From positions 2,046,001 through 2,110,000 of the forward strand of contig NC_021500.1 in the NCBI RefSeq assembly GCF_000410515.1: a stretch of DNA of 64,000 nucleotides. The letters run 5' to 3'. A model generated the notes under the pieces. It searched no databases. It saw nothing but the letters and a program-made list of their open reading frames with translations, and was not told the DNA's origin. The translations under genes and the position numbers were made by a program. Positions 33,293 to 40,800 of the stretch are shown here, one piece after another (within the stretch, counting starts at the first letter, position 1; each line of letters starts with the position of its first letter). The DNA comes from Enterobacter sp. R4-368 (GTDB lineage Bacteria; Pseudomonadota; Gammaproteobacteria; Enterobacterales; Enterobacteriaceae).

Positions 33293-34174
33293 ATGACTGC
33301 CAATACGCATTTCCCGGTTCGCTATCAGTATGCAGACGCCGATGGCGTCAAGGTGTTTTACCGTGAAGCCGGTAACCCGGAAAACCCGGTATTACTGCTG
33401 CTGCACGGTTTTCCCAGCTCTTCGCATCAGTTTCGCGAATTGATCCCGCTGCTGGCAGATAAGTTTCACCTTATCGCCCCGGATCTGCCCGGCTTCGGCT
33501 TTACCGAAGTTCCCGCTGAGCGCGATTACCGCTATAGCTTTGATGGGCTGGCAAACACGCTGATTGCTTTTGTCGATGCGCTGAATCTGCAACGTTTTGC
33601 CATGTATGTTTTTGATTACGGTGCGCCGACCGGATTGCGGCTGGCGCTGCATTATCCGCAGCGGGTGAGCGGGTTTATTTCGCAAAATGGCAATGCGTAT
33701 CTGGACGGTTTAGGCGACGCATGGGCGCCGGTACAGGCTTACTGGCACGCGCCGACCGCGGAAAACCGGCAGGTCGTTCACGATGCGATCCTCAATCTGG
33801 AAGGGACAAAATGGCAGTACCTGCACGGTGTGCGCGACCCTGAAACTGTCGCTCCGGAAGGTTATCAACTGGATACATTACTGATGGAGCGCCCCGGAAA
33901 TAAAGCGATCCAGCTGGATCTGTTTCTTGATTACGCCAGCAACTTGAAGCGCTACCCGGAGTTTCAGGCCTTTTTCCGCACCCACCAGCCACCCGCGCTG
34001 ATTATCTGGGGCGAGCACGATCCGTTTTTTATCCCGCCAGGCGCGCACGCTTATAAACGCGATAATCCAAATGCGGTGGTCGAGCTGCTTGATACCGGGC
34101 ATTTCGCACTGGAAACCCATGTTGGCTACATTGCCCAACGCATTCGTGACGTGATTGGTAACGCGATTGGCTAA
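33293..34174 (+). CDS. Alpha/beta hydrolase, epoxide hydrolase/dehalogenase-like
   Basis: A 293-residue hydrolase. The oxyanion HGFPSSSHQFR motif lies near residue 39. The nucleophile elbow reads VFDYGAPTG, so the nucleophile is Asp107 and not serine, as in epoxide hydrolases and haloalkane dehalogenases. The acid is in WGEHDPFF, and the base is His in DTGHFALE. It should be cytoplasmic. The ribosome site AAGAGGTGACGAT precedes ATG 33293. It diverges from the CGNR regulator and ends at a hairpin shared with the methyltransferase gene. The substrate is unknown. Confidence 0.83.
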   Translation: MTANTHFPVRYQYADADGVKVFYREAGNPENPVLLLLHGFPSSSHQFRELIPLLADKFHLIAPDLPGFGFTEVPAERDYRYSFDGLANTLIAFVDALNLQRFAMYVFDYGAPTGLRLALHYPQRVSGFISQNGNAYLDGLGDAWAPVQAYWHAPTAENRQVVHDAILNLEGTKWQYLHGVRDPETVAPEGYQLDTLLMERPGNKAIQLDLFLDYASNLKRYPEFQAFFRTHQPPALIIWGEHDPFFIPPGAHAYKRDNPNAVVELLDTGHFALETHVGYIAQRIRDVIGNAIG

Positions 34175-34177
34175 GAA

Positions 34178-34212
34178 ACCGGTGCGCCCCGCGGGGTGGG
34201 CGCACCGATTTT
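34178..34212. terminator. Shared terminator of convergent genes
   Basis: CGGTGCGCCC and GGGCGCACCG form a 10-bp stem, followed by ATTTT on the plus strand. It separates the hydrolase gene from the methyltransferase gene. Confidence 0.75.
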
Positions 34213-34214
34213 GC

Positions 34215-34976
34215 TTACGCACGCGTCTGAAACATCAGTGTGTCGGACGTAAACGAGCCATCGTCGCCAATAAAAAAGTGCGCTTTCACCTCGTCGGAGG
34301 TTTGGTTTTGCAGGTAGCGGATCGCCGCGCGCAATACCTCCGGCGTGTTCATGCGTTCCACCCAGGGCTGATATTCCAGCGCCAGCCGATCAGAAACCAT
34401 CTTCTCAACCTGCATGCCGCTTTGCTGCGTCATTTGCAGCCACTCGGCTGGCGAGTAGTTACGTACGTGGGACGGATCGCGAAGCACTTCAATGGTTTGC
34501 AGCCAGATATCCAGCACCGGACGGCCAGGCGAGGCGATATCCATCAGGATAAATTTCCCGCCGGGTTTCAGCACACGTTTTACTTCGCGCAGCGCCAGTG
34601 CGACATCATGCCAGTGGTGCGCCGAGTAGCGGCTGATTACCACGTCAAATGTATTGTCGGCAAAGGGCAGCTTTTCCGCCGCGCCGTGTGCGGTGGTGAT
34701 GTTGTGTAACTGACGATCGCTCGCCGCCTGGCGCACTACCGCCAGCATTTTTTCCGATAAGTCATACGCTGTTACTTCGCGCACCACGCCTGCGGCGGCA
34801 AAACTGGCATGCCCGGCACCGCAGCCCAAATCCAGCAGCGAGGCATCCGCATCAGTACTCAGCCACTCGACCAGACGCACTAAATCTGCGCCTTGCGCAT
34901 GCACCTGGCTTGTCAGGTAGGCCTGGGCCTGGTCGCCAAACTGCTTTTTTGTTAACTCATGATGATTAACCGACAT
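34215..34976 (-). CDS. SAM-dependent class I methyltransferase
   Basis: A 253-residue methyltransferase of the UbiE/YcgJ type. Motif I is LLDLGCGAGHAS (near residue 48), the acidic loop follows (AYDLSEKM), and motif LKPGGKFILMD (near 138) is present. Start ATG 34976 (MSVNHHELTKKQFG) has AAGGA-AAAAGAGA upstream; the longer frame to 35048 runs through the promoter region. It is divergent from an XRE/MmyB-like regulator across an operator-like region. The substrate cannot be told from the sequence. Confidence 0.82.
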   Translation of the reverse strand: MSVNHHELTKKQFGDQAQAYLTSQVHAQGADLVRLVEWLSTDADASLLDLGCGAGHASFAAAGVVREVTAYDLSEKMLAVVRQAASDRQLHNITTAHGAAEKLPFADNTFDVVISRYSAHHWHDVALALREVKRVLKPGGKFILMDIASPGRPVLDIWLQTIEVLRDPSHVRNYSPAEWLQMTQQSGMQVEKMVSDRLALEYQPWVERMNTPEVLRAAIRYLQNQTSDEVKAHFFIGDDGSFTSDTLMFQTRA

Positions 34977-35039
34977 TCTCTTTTTCCTTTTTAGCACGAC
35001 AAAAAGTTGCTCTTTGGCGACTATACGACCGCATTTATA

Positions 35040-35082
35040 GGGGTACAATATGTGTACTTATACTGGTATTAATGAGTACCCC
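35040..35082. promoter_or_regulatory. Operator-like inverted repeats between methyltransferase and regulator
   Basis: GGGGTAC (35040-35046) and GTACCCC (35076-35082) form a 7-bp outer inverted repeat. Inside lies GTACA-ATATG-TGTAC (35043-35057). The dyads sit between divergent start codons and touch the regulator start, so autoregulation is likely. Confidence 0.55.
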
Positions 35083-35084
35083 CC

Positions 35085-35864
35085 ATGGAAAGTACCTTAT
35101 TTGCCGGGCCGAAAACCCTTGGCGCTTTTTTGCGATCGCAGCGGGAAAATACCGCGCCTGCGGATATTGGCTTGCCGGCGCAAGGGCGGCGGCGCACGCG
35201 TGGATTGCGGCGGGAGGAAGTGGCGCAACTTAGCGGCATCAGCACCACCTGGTATACGTGGATTGAACAAGGGCGGGATATTGTTGTTTCGCCGCAAACC
35301 CTGTCGAATATCGCCAACGTGTTAAAAATGAGCGCCGCAGAGCGCAAGTATTTGTTTCATCTGGCGCTGCAAAACGACCCGCAGGAAGAGCACGTCATTA
35401 CCGTCGAACCTGCTGTGCTGGCCACGGTGAATCAGATGGCCTGCCCCTGCTATTTGCTGGATTTGACCTGGAATATGCTGGCGTGGAATACACCCGCTGA
35501 GACACTGTTCAGCGGCTGGCTGGATAAGGATACCCAACCGAATATGATGAGTTTTATGTTTCGCCACCCGCTGGCGCAAACGCTGGTTATCAACTGGGAA
35601 ACGCGCGCCAGCCGGATTGTCGCCGAGCTACGCGCGGACGCGATGCACTACCCGCACGACAAAGGACTGAACCAGTTTGTGCAGAGTCTGAGTAACGACA
35701 GCGAACTGTTTCGCGCGTTCTGGTCGCGCCAGCAAGTGGTGGTGCGTGAGGGTGGCGAACGCGTTTTTCATCATCCGCAACAAGGCGAGTTGCACTACCG
35801 GCAGATGACCTGGCAGCTAACCAGCAACCGTTCGATCAAAATGATTATGTTAATGGACGAGTAA
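35085..35864 (+). CDS. XRE-family regulator with MmyB-like ligand domain
   Basis: A 259-residue regulator. The N-terminal helix-turn-helix includes RRTRGLRREEVAQLSGISTTWYTWIEQGRD (about 36-65, given in two blocks: RRTRGLRREEVAQL and SGISTTWYTWIEQGRD), a signature of the MmyB-like family. The C-terminal domain (about 105-255) is the MmyB/PAS-like ligand-binding fold. The start ATG 35085 lies directly beside the operator dyad with a poor Shine-Dalgarno sequence, so translation may be weak. The divergent methyltransferase is the probable target, an arrangement common in this family. Confidence 0.85.
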   Translation: MESTLFAGPKTLGAFLRSQRENTAPADIGLPAQGRRRTRGLRREEVAQLSGISTTWYTWIEQGRDIVVSPQTLSNIANVLKMSAAERKYLFHLALQNDPQEEHVITVEPAVLATVNQMACPCYLLDLTWNMLAWNTPAETLFSGWLDKDTQPNMMSFMFRHPLAQTLVINWETRASRIVAELRADAMHYPHDKGLNQFVQSLSNDSELFRAFWSRQQVVVREGGERVFHHPQQGELHYRQMTWQLTSNRSIKMIMLMDE

Positions 35865-35918
35865 TTCGGGCGCGGATTCTGTATATCGCAGAAAAAAATG
35901 AAGTTTATTGCTCGACAT

Positions 35919-35954
35919 AAAAAAAACAGGCCAGAAAACTGACCTGTTTTTTAT
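35919..35954. terminator. Bidirectional terminator between regulator and csp operon
   Basis: AAAACAGG and CCTGTTTT with an imperfect loop extension are flanked by A and T runs. It can end both the regulator gene and the cold-shock operon. Confidence 0.8.
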
Positions 35955-36142
35955 TATTTACGGAATTCCAGTGGCGCCTGGCTGGCCTGAACAAATGCGG
36001 CGATATTATCAAATGTAGTCATTGCTGATTTGCAAAAAATACATTTGGCACCTGCCGGATTTTTCTCAGTTATATCAAAGCTGGAAATTCGGTATTGCGA
36101 CCCGTGACAGCACGGGCAGCGAAAATGAATACGATTAATAAT
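35954..36142 (-). CDS. Cold-shock microprotein of the YmcF/YnfQ family, ATT start
   Basis: A 62-residue frame directly downstream of the cspA-family gene. The encoded HFRCPCCHGSQYR and NPAGAKCIFCKS carry two CxxC pairs, as expected for a small zinc-binding protein. The sequence and length match YmcF and YnfQ, microproteins of E. coli encoded downstream of cspG and cspB-type genes and shown to start at ATT. Here no ATG, GTG or TTG precedes the conserved part; an ATT at 36142 follows TAAGGA with a six-base spacer, overlapping the csp stop. The function is unknown. It is missed by ordinary gene callers. Confidence 0.8.
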   Translation of the reverse strand: MINRIHFRCPCCHGSQYRISSFDITEKNPAGAKCIFCKSAMTTFDNIAAFVQASQAPLEFRK

Positions 36143-36151
36143 TCTAAATCC

Positions 36152-36364
36152 TTAGCGCGGAACCACGTTGGCCGCAGCCGGACCTTTCGGGCCGTTCTCA
36201 ATAGTAAACTCAACCTCTTGATTTTCTTCAAGAGTACGGAATGCATTGCTCTGGATAGCGGAGAAATGTACGAATACATCTTTGCTGCCATCTTTCGGAG
36301 TAATGAAACCGAAGCCTTTCTCAGCGTTAAACCATTTAACGATACCGTTCATTTTAGTAGACAT
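36152..36364 (-). CDS. CspA-family cold-shock protein
   Basis: A 70-residue OB-fold RNA chaperone. RNP1 (KGFGFI) and RNP2 (VFVHF) are intact, and the length is exactly that of CspA paralogues. CspA proteins melt RNA structure at low temperature. The linked YmcF-type microprotein downstream points to the CspB/CspG/CspI branch. More than 150 bases of non-coding sequence upstream allow the long, structured leader typical of cold-induced csp genes. AAGAAGG precedes the ATG. Confidence 0.92.
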   Translation of the reverse strand: MSTKMNGIVKWFNAEKGFGFITPKDGSKDVFVHFSAIQSNAFRTLEENQEVEFTIENGPKGPAAANVVPR

Positions 36365-36656
36365 GCTTATTACCTTCTTTTTGTTCGCCGAATGCGGCAG
36401 TAATGGTCTGAGACATTATTTTTATCAGAGTGTAAAGCGAAGACCCAAAAAGAAGTAGCAAGGAGGTACTTAGAGATGAGAAAGACTTTAGTGAACTGCT
36501 GGAGATAATGATTTATCAAACCGACGACGCATTAACGCATGGTTGCATTGACAGCGCAAGCACTATTTTAAAAATATTTATCAGTAAAACGTTATCAGCA
36601 GATTAACGTGCTGTTCTGTTTGCTTCTCAGGGATTCAATCCCGGCAAAGGGGTTTG

Positions 36657-36672
36657 TGTGAAGTGGATCGCA
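36657..36672 (+). promoter_or_regulatory. CRP-like site upstream of uxuA
   Basis: TGTGA-N6-TCGCA matches the CRP consensus at 9 of 10 core positions and lies 70-85 bases before the uxuA start. Catabolite control of uronate genes is usual in enterobacteria. Confidence 0.65.
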
Positions 36673-36703
36673 CAAATGCGCTTACCATCCGGCTATTATC
36701 AAT

Positions 36704-36717
36704 ACTAGTATGGTAGT
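36704..36717 (+). promoter_or_regulatory. Dyad before uxuA, candidate GntR-type operator
   Basis: ACTA-N6-TAGT with an internal TATGG lies between the CRP-like site and the ribosome site. UxuR/ExuR bind TGGTATACCA-like dyads; the resemblance is partial, and no regulator is encoded nearby. Confidence 0.4.
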
Positions 36718-36741
36718 TAAGCAAAACGTTTAAGGGTGGTA

Positions 36742-37815
36742 ATGAGCATGCAAATGACAATGCGCTGGTTTGGTCCAGTTGAAGACAAAATTCCGCTGGA
36801 GCACATCCGGCAAGTTCCCGGCGTCGAAGGTGTCGTTGGCGCGCTTTATGATGTTCCGGTTGGCGACGTGTGGCCTAAAGAGAAAATCCGCGCGCTTGCC
36901 GATCAGGTACATCAGGCTGGTTTAAAGATGGAAGTCATTGAAAGCGTTAACATTCACGATGATATCAAAATTGGCCTGCCCAGCCGCGAGCAGCTAATTG
37001 CCAACTACCAGCAGACTATTCGCAACCTGGCGGAAGTCGGCGTCAAGGTGATTTGCTATAACTTCATGCCGGTTTTCGACTGGATGAAAACCGACATGAA
37101 CTATGTTCTGCCAGACGGTTCACTCACTATGGCGTTCGAGAAAAAAGGCATCGATAAAACTCTTGATGAAGTCGTGAAAGAGGTGCTGGAGAATTCCAAC
37201 GGTTTCGCCCTGCCCGGATGGGAGCCAGAAAGGCTGGCAAAAGTGCAGGAGCTGTTTGCCAAATATAAAGATGTCGACGACGCGAAATTGCGCGAAAACC
37301 TGGTGTATTTCCTTAAACGCATTATTCCGGTGTGTGAAGAAGTCGGCATAAAAATGGCCATTCATCCGGACGATCCGCCATATTCTATTTTTGGTCTGCC
37401 GCGTATTGTAAAAAACCGCGACGATCTCGACTGGATTTGTAATGCGGTGGATTCAGAAGCCAATGGTATTACATTATGCACTGGCTCCATTGCTGAAGAT
37501 CCGGATAATAATGTCTACCAAATCCTCGCAGAATTTACCCGCCGCAAACGTATTCACTTTGCCCACGTTAGAAATATTAAACTCATTAAAGATAAAGATT
37601 TTTATGAGTCTGCGCATTTATCCCGCTACGGTTCGCTGGATATGTTCCAGATAATGAAATCACTTTACGATAACGGCTTTGATGGTTATATCCGCCCCGA
37701 CCACGGGCGCTTTATCTGGGGCGAAACCGGGCGTCCGGGCTACGGGCTTTACGACCGCGCCCTCGGTGTCACCTACCTGCACGGTTTGTGGGAAGCACTC
37801 GAAAAACAACATTAA
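36742..37815 (+). CDS. uxuA: Mannonate dehydratase, short Firmicutes-type
   Basis: A 357-residue Fe/Mn-dependent enzyme that converts D-mannonate to 2-keto-3-deoxygluconate in glucuronate catabolism. Key segments are VKVICYNFMPVFDW (near 95), MAIHPDDPP (near 206) and HFAHVRN (near 273), which carry metal and substrate ligands. It is about 37 residues shorter than E. coli UxuA and follows the Bacillus-type sequence (LPGWEPE, GYGLYDRALG). Its codons are also more AT-rich than nearby genes. Horizontal acquisition is plausible. AAGGG five bases before ATG 36742 supports this start; ATG 36748 is an alternative. It is followed by a GntP-family permease gene. Confidence 0.9.
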   Translation: MSMQMTMRWFGPVEDKIPLEHIRQVPGVEGVVGALYDVPVGDVWPKEKIRALADQVHQAGLKMEVIESVNIHDDIKIGLPSREQLIANYQQTIRNLAEVGVKVICYNFMPVFDWMKTDMNYVLPDGSLTMAFEKKGIDKTLDEVVKEVLENSNGFALPGWEPERLAKVQELFAKYKDVDDAKLRENLVYFLKRIIPVCEEVGIKMAIHPDDPPYSIFGLPRIVKNRDDLDWICNAVDSEANGITLCTGSIAEDPDNNVYQILAEFTRRKRIHFAHVRNIKLIKDKDFYESAHLSRYGSLDMFQIMKSLYDNGFDGYIRPDHGRFIWGETGRPGYGLYDRALGVTYLHGLWEALEKQH

Positions 37816-37830
37816 TAAAATGTCATTCAG

Positions 37831-37848
37831 GCCGGTGACTCCACCGGC
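37831..37848 (+). terminator. Intercistronic hairpin, uxuA to permease
   Basis: GCCGGTG-ACTC-CACCGGC followed by TTTCATG. It may attenuate the permease gene or protect the uxuA mRNA 3' end. Confidence 0.45.
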
Positions 37849-37881
37849 TTTCATGTAAGGCAAATCCGAAAGGTATTCTCT

Positions 37882-39216
37882 ATGTCCCCGTTGTTAGCGC
37901 TATTTTGGGTGCTGGTTGGTATTGCGCTCCTGGTCGTTATGAATCTTAAATATAAATTTCACAATATTTTCGCCTTGCTGATTGCAGGGATATTTGTTGC
38001 GATCATGGAAGGTATTCCGCTGGATAAAATTGTCACGGTTATTCAGGACGGTCTGGGAAGTATTCTCGGCCATCTTGCATTGATTATTATATTTGGCGCT
38101 ATCATCGGTAAATTCATGACCGAATCTGGTGCCAGCCAGCGGATTGCGGATAGCGTTATTGAACGCTGCGGAACACGTTTTCTTTCGGTCGGGCTGATGT
38201 TTATCGGCGTTATTTTTGGCATCGCCATGTTTTATGAAGTGGCATTTCTTATTGCAATGCCGCTGGTGCTGAATATCGCTAAAAAAGCCAATATTCCGTA
38301 TATGAAATTAGTGGTGCCCACCGTGGTTGGCGCGACCATGGGACACAGCCTTTTCCCGCCGCAGCCAGGCCCGGTCGCGCTCATCAGCGCATTCAACGCC
38401 GACATTGTACAGGTCTATCTGTACGGCATTTTAGTGATTATCCCGGCGCTGTTCTGCGCGGGCATTCTGCTGCCCAAATACCTGCCGGGTATTAACGCGA
38501 TTCCGTTGAATTCGCTACTGAAACCGGTCGAAGAGAAAACCGCGCAGGATCTGCCACCGTTCAGCATCAGCATTCTGATCCCGCTGATCCCGGCGGTGCT
38601 AATGATTGTCGCGTCGATTATCAAAGGGTTAATGCCCGCAGGCTCGGAGCTGGTAAAAGTCTGCACCTTCTTTGGCAGCGCGGAAATCAGCATGCTGTTA
38701 GCCACGCTGGCGGCAATCTGGTTTCTTGGCATCAAGCGTGGGATGTCAGCAGAAGGCGTCACCCACTGCGCCAGCGACGCGATTGCGAAAATCGCCAATG
38801 TGCTGTTTGTCATCAGCGCCGGCGGCATTCTGAAACAGGTGATTGTAGTTTCCGGTGTGGGAAACCATATCGTGGACATTATGAGTCACGTCCCGCTGTC
38901 GCCGTTTATCGTGGCGTGGATAATCACGGCGATAATCCGCATTCTCACCGGACAGGGCGCCGTCGCGGCCATCACCTCGGCGGGTATCGTTGCGCCGATG
39001 GTCAGCGCGTTTCACCTCAATCCGGCACTGATGTGCCTGGCCGTTGCCTGCGGCAGCAACACCATCACACTGATGTACGACGGCGGTTTTCTGCTGTTTA
39101 AAGAGACGTTCGGCATTTCGATGAAAGACACCTTCAAAACCTGGGGGCTGCTGGAGTTAATAAACTCGGTGGTCGGCTTAGGTATGGTTCTGCTGCTCAG
39201 CCTGTTTATCGCGTAG
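37882..39216 (+). CDS. GntP-family gluconate/uronate permease
   Basis: A 444-residue inner-membrane carrier with about 12-14 hydrophobic spans, typical of the gluconate:H+ symporter family. Conserved blocks include PTVVGATMGHSLFPPQPGP (near 147) and LTGQGAVAAITSAG (near 353). E. coli GntP carries gluconate and fructuronate and lies beside uxuA. The pairing here with mannonate dehydratase suggests a hexuronate or aldonate substrate. AAAGGTATTCTCT precedes the ATG. Confidence 0.88.
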   Translation: MSPLLALFWVLVGIALLVVMNLKYKFHNIFALLIAGIFVAIMEGIPLDKIVTVIQDGLGSILGHLALIIIFGAIIGKFMTESGASQRIADSVIERCGTRFLSVGLMFIGVIFGIAMFYEVAFLIAMPLVLNIAKKANIPYMKLVVPTVVGATMGHSLFPPQPGPVALISAFNADIVQVYLYGILVIIPALFCAGILLPKYLPGINAIPLNSLLKPVEEKTAQDLPPFSISILIPLIPAVLMIVASIIKGLMPAGSELVKVCTFFGSAEISMLLATLAAIWFLGIKRGMSAEGVTHCASDAIAKIANVLFVISAGGILKQVIVVSGVGNHIVDIMSHVPLSPFIVAWIITAIIRILTGQGAVAAITSAGIVAPMVSAFHLNPALMCLAVACGSNTITLMYDGGFLLFKETFGISMKDTFKTWGLLELINSVVGLGMVLLLSLFIA

Positions 39217-39402
39217 CGGATGAAAACCGACGGGGACAAGGATGCGCCCGTCCCCTTCTCTTTCGCGAAAAGTGATGCTAGGTTTACAGATCTCGGCAAT
39301 TCATCAGGCTCGCCAATGTAACGACATTTTCTTTGTGAACATACCTTTGCACCGTGCGCTATATGCCGCACGCGGTTTTCTGTTTACGTGAGAATGTCGA
39401 CA

Positions 39403-40608
39403 ATGAACACATTATTGATGGTTCTGGTGCGCGCGCTGCGCCAGCACCGCTGGCTGTGCTTGTTTGGTAGTGCCTATCTTTTTTCTTCTATCGGCAATGG
39501 GTTAACGCAAACCCTGATCCTTGGTCAGTTATTACGCTGGCATGCCTCCCCGGCAACGCTCACGCTGAGCTATATGCTGGCTACGCTACCCGGTTTTTTT
39601 GGCAGTTTATTAGGGGAATACGGGTGCCGGCGTGTTTCGCCGCTACGCTTACTGTTGCTATGTGAGCTAATTGGCATTACCGGGCTGCTTTTCCCCCTCT
39701 ACGGCTTGCTGGCGCACAGCATTCCCGCGCTGCTTGCAGTGCAATCACTCGAAGCATTTGCCGCCGGGTTATCCTGGCCTGCCATGAGCCTGGTTTTTAA
39801 ACGGGGTTTAAGTGCAAACGAACTGCCGGCGGCGACCAGTATGGAAACGGTGATTTTCGCCTCTCAGGTGTTGTTGGGCGCAGGCGCCGGCGTGGTGCTT
39901 TTTGACCGGGTATCACCGTTGTCACTGCTGTCAATCGATGCCATCAGTTTCGTGTTGTCTACGGTGTTGCTATGCGCCACGGCACGTTACCTGCCGCAGG
40001 TAAGCCACGAGGATCGCCACGAAAAGAGGGTGATCCTGCGCTGGCATCATTTACCGGTCATTCAAAAACGCAGCTTGTTGTTGTTACCGGCACTTGCCGC
40101 CGTTGGCGCACCGGCAATGGCGTTGCTGCCGGCGCTGATACAGCAAATGCGTCCCGCTGAAACCACTGAGCTTGCACTGCCGCTTATCTTTGCGCGCAGC
40201 CTGGGCCAACTTTGTGGCCCGCTGCTGCTAAAGGCCGATAACCTCGAACGCTATGCCAGCCACAACCGGTATCTCGTCGGCTGTTTACTGGCCTTTCTGG
40301 CAGCTTACTGTGTGTTGCCGGGTTTAACATCCTTTCCTGAAATCGCGCTGCTCATCATCTTTGCCGCTCATCTGGCGTCGAATATGGTCTTTGCCGTCGG
40401 GACATTCGGCTTGTTGCATAATTTCCATGCCGATACCGTTCCCACCGCCACGGCAAAAGTATGGCGCTGGCAATCGTGCTGTGCCGCCGTGGCGACACTG
40501 GTTGCTGCCTTACTGGCGGCAGAATGGGGAGCAACGCAGGCGTTATATACAGTTTCATTCAGCACGCTGGCGCTGGTGATGATGGTACTGCTGCGCTATC
40601 GCAGCTGA
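39403..40608 (+). CDS. MFS transporter
   Basis: A 401-residue membrane protein with about 12 hydrophobic segments and a charged central loop (SHEDRHEKRVILRWHHL, near residues 200-216), the layout of major facilitator transporters of the 12-span type. It resembles putative efflux MFS proteins (MFS_3-like). I chose ATG 39403 because GTGAGA lies nine bases upstream; GTG 39388 and ATG 39394 are possible. The substrate is unknown, and it stands alone between the permease and a chemoreceptor. Confidence 0.78.
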   Translation: MNTLLMVLVRALRQHRWLCLFGSAYLFSSIGNGLTQTLILGQLLRWHASPATLTLSYMLATLPGFFGSLLGEYGCRRVSPLRLLLLCELIGITGLLFPLYGLLAHSIPALLAVQSLEAFAAGLSWPAMSLVFKRGLSANELPAATSMETVIFASQVLLGAGAGVVLFDRVSPLSLLSIDAISFVLSTVLLCATARYLPQVSHEDRHEKRVILRWHHLPVIQKRSLLLLPALAAVGAPAMALLPALIQQMRPAETTELALPLIFARSLGQLCGPLLLKADNLERYASHNRYLVGCLLAFLAAYCVLPGLTSFPEIALLIIFAAHLASNMVFAVGTFGLLHNFHADTVPTATAKVWRWQSCCAAVATLVAALLAAEWGATQALYTVSFSTLALVMMVLLRYRS

Positions 40609-40800
40609 TTTATGTGAGCACAGCGTCATTCTGGCTGAGCTGCCATCAGATAAGGCGTGTAGTGAGGCTGGCTATTGTATTTCGGCTGGATAACCGGCCT
40701 GGCGAAACCTGAACGTTGTCTGCGTTTCGCTCCTTGCGTTTTACGCGGCGCAGGGAGCGGATGGGTGAGTTAATACGGGTTTTGCAGCCCTCCTGTACGG

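Larger units (their letters stand above)
36365..36741. promoter_or_regulatory. Divergent region: csp leader/promoter and uxuA promoter
   Basis: The left half is expected to hold the long leader and promoter of the cold-shock gene. The right half holds a CRP-like site and a dyad upstream of uxuA, listed separately. A plus-strand mini-ORF after AAGGAGG (ATG near 36477, ten codons) is probably chance. Confidence 0.5.

Noticed and set aside
36477-36509. Ten-codon plus-strand ORF after AAGGAGG in the csp leader region
   Set aside because: It is antisense to the expected cold-shock leader and has no gene context; probably chance.
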